Of a stretch of 64,000 nucleotides of DNA, positions 58,601 through 64,000 are shown piece after piece. Numbering within the stretch: position 1 is the first letter of the stretch; the number at the start of each line of letters is the position of its first letter. The notes under the pieces were generated by a model. It did not search any database. It was not told the DNA's origin and saw only the letters and a list, made by a program, of their open reading frames with translations. The translations under genes were made by a program, and so were the position numbers. The stretch comes from Andrena cerasifolii. Its lineage: Eukaryota; Arthropoda; Insecta; Hymenoptera; Andrenidae. The stretch spans positions 11,736,001 to 11,800,000 of the forward strand of contig NC_135127.1 in the NCBI RefSeq assembly GCF_050908995.1, read 5' to 3'.

Positions 58601-60172
58601 TAAGATATTGGTACACTCGCGTCGTTCCTTTGATTTCTTTGACAAATTCATTTCTACTGGTTCACAACCAGTACATTACGTGTCACAACTCGGTCGATAG
58701 AATTTAGATTATTCGAGAAAATAATGGGAGAGAACACGATCGATTTATTGTAATAATGCTTCAATCGTAAATTTAATCGCACGCGATCTTCGAGTGATTC
58801 AAATGCGTTTCTTCTCATCAATCGTTACAAGTTTTCGAGCGTGCAAGTGTTGTTTGTACCATCAATGGAAGAGACGCGATATTTATATAATCGATGCGCG
58901 AAAATATAGATGGGTGCGTAAAGGTATAAACTGCGAAAAGAATATAAATGTAGAGAATCGAATAGAATTATTAAAGCGAGAACGAATGGAATAGACTCCG
59001 TGGTGTTTTCCGTCAACAGATTCGTTTCGTACTAGAACGCGTTTAGTCTTCGGGCTGATTAGGCAAAAGAGAAAGGAGTGGGAGTCCCATTGTCAGTGAC
59101 ACTGACTCAGTGTTGAGAGACTTGGGATCACACCGAAATGCAAGTTTTTAACCGACTTCAGAAAGGAGGAGGTTATAGATTCGACCCGTATGTATTTTTT
59201 TTATGTTTGTCCCCACATCACTCCTCAGCATATGGGCTGATTTTGATGATCTTTTTTTTATTCGAAAGAGGGCGATAAGGGAAAAAATTATTTTGCACTT
59301 TTTGGTGCATTTTTATTATTTTGAAGTCGGTTTTAATTTTTTTTAAATTTTGTTATATTTAGTTGAAAACAAAGTCGCCAGTCAACGAAAAGCGAGTGGG
59401 AGACGGCAAATATAGTATGTACGAGTATACCTAATTATAAATTAAAAACCATGAAAGCGATCGAAAGAATGAGAACCGAAATTTCGTTGGTGACCAGTTT
59501 AGCGATTATTTTCATTCTTTAACGATGCATTTATAATAAATATTGAAAGTCGTGGAATGATTCCAAGAACCTATAACCGCGATACGATCTAAAAATCCGA
59601 TTCTTCATAAAAATCTCGTTTTTATTCGCGAACCGATACATCGGCAATATCCCGGTGTATATCGAACGAGAAATTCAACTGTCAAACATAACCTGCTACT
59701 CCTTCACGATGATTTCCAAGTTATTGAAAATGGTCAAGCTTTTTCTTCCTTTTGTCGAACGTCGAAATAAACCAAGTTGTTTATACTTGCGATTCTGTTT
59801 ACATATAGATTTAAAGCATCCAATACACAAATTAGAAAGTCTTTTCCAGTAAGAAAAGCAACAGGTAGTACACTGCGAAAATCCATTGCTTCGAAACCTA
59901 TGTACATATACTTACCGCTCTGTTTCTACAATTTCGAATACTTTCGCGCCTTCTAACTCGAGCCTGATAATCACTTAACGAACGCAGATAACCATTTTCC
60001 TTATCTAAAATACCGTTTAAAGAGCCACGAAAAGCTCCGATACTTTTTCTTCGCGGCGCCATTTTGAAGGTTGGCGTCCCTTTTCACGATCTGAATAGGT
60101 ATACACCATAACGCCATTATGCAAAAACCATTGGGGGGGGCAACGAGAGGGACAAGAGAAACTACATACCAT
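55700..60172 (-). CDS. Rtkn: Rhotekin-like Rho effector
   Basis: This is a cytoplasmic scaffold that binds GTP-Rho through an N-terminal HR1 coil. Minus-strand exons: 57717-57527, 57055-56846, 56751-56572, 56494-56400, 56307-56093, 56005-55700; phases agree throughout. Order: HR1 (EQKIELEIKMKEGSSRLLAAA), the anillin-homology region (KARLCISDLRFPLMWRDSDHF, EFELTLEIYSHILQED, GPQFDLVACTKMTLDD, THDLQL, PLFGHFCCRLAVQP), a PH domain (WARLRNFEINAW, then DIIQFNSSEDLERLFEQLTL) and the RQGSLYDETP motif near the C-terminus. These follow vertebrate rhotekin in sequence order. The intron after exon 56494-56400 has a GC donor. The proposed first exon is only an ATG at 60172-60170, directly before GTATGT; this part is tentative (about 399 residues in total). 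Confidence 0.87.
57144..57515. mobile_element. hAT-like MITE next to a splice donor
   Basis: Terminal inverted repeats CAGTGGCGGATTTAA and TTAAATCCGCCACTG are typical of hAT elements. Flanking 8-mers CGTATACC (57136-57143) and CGTATGCC (57516-57523) differ at one base. There is no coding potential. The element starts 11 bp into the rhotekin intron that follows exon 57717-57527. Confidence 0.85.
57718..60169 (-). other. Rhotekin first intron
   Basis: A 2.4-kb AT-rich intron. It contains MITE fragments: an AGGGTGGCTC-type end near 58014, a single TTAAGGGGGGCATATACC end near 58399 without a partner, and the complete small element at 59147-59335. The frames here are short and AT-biased, and I support no gene in it. 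Confidence 0.5.
59147..59335. mobile_element. MITE with ACCGACTTC termini
   Basis: It begins with AACCGACTTCAGAAAGGAGG, a motif I know from many insect repeats, and ends with TTGAAGTCGGTTTT, giving inverted tips AACCGACTTC and GAAGTCGGTT. About 189 bp, non-coding, inside the rhotekin intron. Confidence 0.65.
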
Positions 60173-60347
60173 ACTCGTTGCGTTAAAATGCTCTTCCAAC
60201 GATACAGGCTATCGCGCTAAACAACACGAGACAAGCGTGAGGATAATGTAGATAAAGTTTTGAAAAATCGGAAACTTATATTTGGTATACATGTATTCAC
60301 AAAACACCAATTAACATATAATTATGTATCCAAGATCCACGGGTTCT

Positions 60348-62305
60348 TCATTTCTTTTCCTGTTCCTTGTCCTTGTCCTTCTCCTTTTCCTTGTCTTTCT
60401 CCTTTTCCTTCTCCTTCTCTTTATCTTTGTTCTGTTGAAGGGATCCAACGGCTTGACGGACGGCTTCGGAATGGGGATCGACACCCGGTAAATTCTCTAA
60501 AACTGATTGTAGGAAAGCTGGATCAGACATAACAGCGGCGTAGTCTTCCTCGACTTCCATTGCTTCTTCTTTCAACGACTCGAGCTCTTCTACGAAAAGA
60601 GAAGAACAGATTAAGTGCGTGTGCGTGTGCGCGCGCGTGGTGTATACAAATATTTGTCATACGCTGATCTTGCATGGACATCTGCATGGCAAAAGCGATT
60701 TGTTCCTCCTCTGTCATACGAGCAAAATCAGGGACAGTCCCGGCAGTAGGAGCAGTATTGTCGGTCGTCGAAGACGAATCTTCGGCACCTTCGAGTGACA
60801 TGGCAAGCGCCCGCTTCAACATCACTTCCTCATTCGGTACCTCTTTGATTGTTTCCGGTTGTTTGTTTGTCGCCGCCTCGCTCGCTTGTGCACGTCGCGC
60901 TTCGTCCTCCTGACGCTGCCGTTGCTCTTCCATAGAAACACGTAGAGCCTGTTGAGAAGAAAAAACAAGCGCGGCGGGATAAAGAGTGGTTACTTGCCGC
61001 TATTGGTATGTGAGAAAATTCGCAAAGGACGAACCAATGCCAACTCTGGATCTTCGTTTGGATCGACTCCGAATTCAAACGCTGCCCCTCCCATTCCGGC
61101 GCCACCCATTCCATCTTCGCCTTGAATTATGGGAGAAGAAATGAGCGCGTCGGATAAGTGTGGCCCTGGTGGAACGGTGACCAAGTGACTGCCTGTACCA
61201 TCCTTTCCGTTCAGAGCATTGATAAAAGCAGTCAACACCTCGTTATTGACGCTCTCCTCGCCGAAGCTGATCACATCTACGTTAACCTTCTCTTTCTTCA
61301 GCCGCTTAGCTAATTTCACCAGTTCCTTCTCGTCTATTTCTATCGGACTGCCGATGAAAGCCACAATTCGCATTTTATGATTCTTACCTTGACGATGCTT
61401 CAACGCCAACTATCGAGCACAATACATGTTTGTTTGCGATTATTATACACATTGCTGTCTTTTGCTCTCTCTCTGCATATATAAAACGAGCGGCGAAAAT
61501 AAAAGGCATACTCACGTGTGCGATTCGTATTCCAGTAATTAGACATAGATTACCATTCGGTTGTACTTGGTGAAGTTTCGACAGAATTCTACCTACGTCG
61601 CTAGTCAATGTAGCCAATACTTCGACACTGTTTAAACAGGTATAAATGTAATAGAAGAAATTGGAATAGATATCGTTCGAGTGACGACGCGAAAAGACAC
61701 ATACTTGGCCAGTGTTATTAAACCAACATTGTTCTCGGGATTCGAGCGGGTTTTCGAGTGACAAACCAAGTTAACGGCGTCCTGTTGTGCTTGAAGTCGG
61801 GTCGGTAGAAAATCTCCATTTCTCATGTAATCGCTGTTGTCGACACTGCGTGGACGTTTAAATGGGAGTGTAAAATAAGCCGACAAACATTCGGCGCGTT
61901 CGAGTGTGTAAAATCATTTCTCGATGGCATAACCTCTACTCGTGTCATTTACGAAAATGTCATATACACATGTGCATAAATTGAAGCGAATCGGCGGTTA
62001 TTTTATCTGGAATTTCTATCGAAATGTAACTTGTTACTCGTTAATTTTCATTCAGTAAATGAAAATTGACGCGGTGGTCCTGCGGATCGCTTCAACTTTG
62101 CAACGTCACCCCTCTACCCAACGTTTGCAAGTTGACACGATATTCGGCCTACCAGTTCAATGGCTGGAGGTTCTAATAATTTCACGATATACCCGCGACG
62201 AGATCAGTAAATTGGCCATCGAGAGAATTAGGGAATGCCACGTCCGATAAATGTTATAAAGACGAACAAAGTAGCTTACCATATCATCGTACTTTCCAGT
62301 ACCAT
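60348..62305 (-). CDS. Rpn10: 26S proteasome subunit Rpn10 / PSMD4
   Basis: Rpn10 is the ubiquitin receptor of the 19S regulatory particle. Minus-strand exons: 62305-62280, 61845-61705, 61627-61516, 61409-61035, 60948-60663, 60589-60348; phases agree, 393 residues. The N-terminal von Willebrand A domain starts MVLESTMICVDNSDYMRNGD and includes GRILSKLHQVQP, MRIVAFIGSPIE, VDVISFGEE and GTGSHLVTVPPGP. Two ubiquitin-interacting motifs follow: DPELALALRVSMEEQRQRQ and TEEEQIAFAMQMSMQDQ. A third UIM-like block (EVMLKRALAMSLEG) lies between them. The region EEDYAAVMSDPAFLQSVLENLPGVDP is near-identical to other animals. The tail is a run of Lys/Glu/Asp repeats (KEKE motif). Confidence 0.97.
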
Positions 62306-62838
62306 CTTGGTTCGAATCACTGACTTGTTTCATTCCGTTTCGTTCCGTACTGTCTTGTTCTGGCGTTCTGCTGTGTATCCACTACCTACCCCCCGCGCTC
62401 GCGTACGCATGGCTCGTAGAATTCAGTTCCGTTTCGATTTGTTTCGTGTCACTTTCTTCGTATGCTTTTCTTATTTTTCCTTTTATTCGCACGTTCGCGT
62501 TATTATAAAAGATTTTAATTTTTTTTTTTAAATCAATCGATACGGAAAGGAATAGAATCGTGTACACCGTGTTTGCACGTACATACGCAGATATCTACGT
62601 GCAACCTCACTTTCAATTTATAATGCAATTTTTAAAAGAATAAATTATTTACTACTTGTGCTGTGCTATATGGTGGAATTGCCTACACTATACAATATAC
62701 ACTACATATATCAGGAGGGCGATGGAAAGTATATATAAAAGTTGAATCTGTTGTATGTTTTTCCAAGAATGATGCGATGAGCGATAATGTGATTAAAAGA
62801 GAAAAGGACGGAGGCGATTAAAAATTGAAGATTAAAGA
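62306..62838. other. Spacer, Rpn10 promoter side
   Basis: AT-rich spacer holding the Rpn10 5' end and the 3' UTR of the membrane protein gene to the right. The frames across it are low-complexity and unsupported. Confidence 0.45.
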
Positions 62839-63654
62839 TTAAAGAGATGAAGAAGCATCGAGGATCATGTCCAGCTGAAGGGTCGAGTATCTCGGCGCTT
62901 CGTCCATAATTGCAGTGGCTTCTTCGTAAGTAGGTGGTTGGTCATTGCGATACCTTGATTTTAACATTTGCCTAGTTCGTCTTCTATCGCCAAACGCCCT
63001 TAAAATCACGATAAGTGGTCCCAAGAGTAGCATAACGACTCCGATCGCGAGCATAACTATGGCGATAGCAGCTCCGATTCGATTTACGGGAGATGATTGC
63101 GACTTGTTCTCGGCTTTCACGTGTTCTATTGTCTTATCGGGAGACGAAGGGCAAAGATTAGTGGTCGAGCTAGAATTTTTCAACTGAAATAGAACGCTGG
63201 AGGTTTCGTTGACTATTGCAACGGTCTCTTTCGAATCGAGAGGATTTTCGTGGGAAGGGAACGAAAGTATGACATTCTGGTTGTGGTTCAGCTTTTCTTT
63301 CCCATGTTTGTCGGCTGCACCAACTGTCGCCTGGGCTTGAATAGCACGGATGTCTCGAGTATCTTGTTTACGTTCGACCGTTATTGGACCGATATTAACA
63401 GTCCGATGAGAACTATACATTCTAGAGTGCGCCCACTGCCCGTTTTGCGTAGCACCTTCCAACTTGTCTGGAGCAATGTCTCCCCGTCGAGTTGCAATTT
63501 CCTGTTTTACCCTCCGATGTAGAGTTTCTTTAATAGTTGACTCTTCGACCGATTCATTCCCTTGATCGCGTCTCGCGAACCATTCCTGTGAAACACACAG
63601 CGTTGTCGAATCTTTTGCCAGTTTGCTCTCGTTTGCCACGGGAGCATAAAGCAT
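62839..63654 (-). CDS. Single-pass membrane protein with PPxY motif
   Basis: An open frame of 271 residues from the first Met. A polar, Asn/Ser-rich N-terminal part of about 190 residues is followed by one strong transmembrane helix (IGAAIAIVMLAIGVVMLLLGPL), a basic stop-transfer stretch (RRRTRQMLKSRYR) and a short cytoplasmic tail with PPTYEEA, a PY motif of the kind bound by WW-domain ubiquitin ligases of the Nedd4 family. Topology by the positive-inside rule puts the PY motif in the cytosol. The frame stays open for a few codons upstream and an AG precedes, so an additional 5' exon beyond the window is possible. I do not recognise the family. Confidence 0.7.
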   Translation of the reverse strand: MLYAPVANESKLAKDSTTLCVSQEWFARRDQGNESVEESTIKETLHRRVKQEIATRRGDIAPDKLEGATQNGQWAHSRMYSSHRTVNIGPITVERKQDTRDIRAIQAQATVGAADKHGKEKLNHNQNVILSFPSHENPLDSKETVAIVNETSSVLFQLKNSSSTTNLCPSSPDKTIEHVKAENKSQSSPVNRIGAAIAIVMLAIGVVMLLLGPLIVILRAFGDRRRTRQMLKSRYRNDQPPTYEEATAIMDEAPRYSTLQLDMILDASSSL

Positions 63655-64000
63655 CCATCTATTATATCAAACTAACCGAGGAATTCTAATCTAATACTCC
63701 AAGACCGACAAGTGTCTAATTAACATGATGCGTGCATGTACCTTGGCGCATCCAACTATACATATACAGTACTCTTAATCTATCATACATATATATAATA
63801 GCGTACATGTTTGGTCGCGTTCCACCCGCCGCGAATAAAAATAATGGCGATCGGCCTGTATCGAGCGATAATCCTAAATTAAAAAGTGGTAATCGTTTAC
63901 TCGCGAAACTCATGGCGTATAATACGGATGTATACGTATGCATACGGATGTAAATGGATTTGGCAACCATTTCAAGAACGAGGCACGGGTTTTTGTTTTT
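63655..64000. other. Right-edge non-coding sequence
   Basis: AT-rich with TATATA and TGTATACG simple sequence; no coding exon is recognised. It may be the 5' UTR, an intron or the promoter of the membrane protein gene. Confidence 0.4.

Noticed and set aside
1..64000. tRNA or rRNA genes
   Set aside because: A visual scan for B-box-like GTTCGAATCC motifs with cloverleaf context found none; a covariance-model search would be decisive.

Overview
The window reads as nuclear DNA of an insect. Genes are split by short canonical introns, an adipokinetic hormone (AKH) precursor and a non-chordate classical N-cadherin are present, and introns and spacers are full of small non-autonomous DNA transposons. 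The gene set and style fit Hymenoptera best, but the species cannot be fixed from the sequence. Most gene models were assembled by hand from splice sites, reading phase and remembered family motifs; no search was run.

Layout. 1-13.5 kb: no coding exon recognised, probably the 5' introns of the cadherin, carrying several MITEs (two TTAA-flanked elements free-standing, a third nested inside a hAT-like element). 13.5-21.26 kb (+): fourteen 3' exons of an N-cadherin gene (CadN type), then about 3 kb of probable 3' UTR. 24.7-25.4 kb (+): the AKH precursor, whose start codon is split by an intron. 26.0-28.3 kb (+): secreted protein with four chitin-binding domains and a 30-bp coding minisatellite. 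29.0-31.0 kb (+): STARD7-like lipid transfer protein, tail-to-tail with PrimPol (31.9-33.4 kb, -). 34.4-37.95 kb: a 170-bp satellite array of 21 monomers with higher-order structure. 39.2-44.1 kb (-): a giant serpin with a Ser/Thr-rich N-terminal region. 47.3-49.8 kb (+): MORN5, converging on NHLRC2 (50.0-52.8 kb, -). Then SWI5 (-), an unrecognised 86-aa protein (-), HIGD2A (+), rhotekin (-), proteasome subunit Rpn10/PSMD4 (-) and a PPxY-containing single-pass membrane protein (-) reach the right edge.

The genes do not form one pathway. From about 47 kb rightward they are compact, mostly housekeeping genes (DNA repair, respiratory chain, proteasome, Rho effector). The left part has long introns and developmental or secreted products. 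Most notable are the dyad-bearing higher-order satellite, three GC-AG introns recovered by phase analysis in three genes, the AKH start codon that becomes ATG-TAA if its intron is retained, nested MITEs with intact target-site duplications, and a serpin that lacks a normal reactive-centre hinge.
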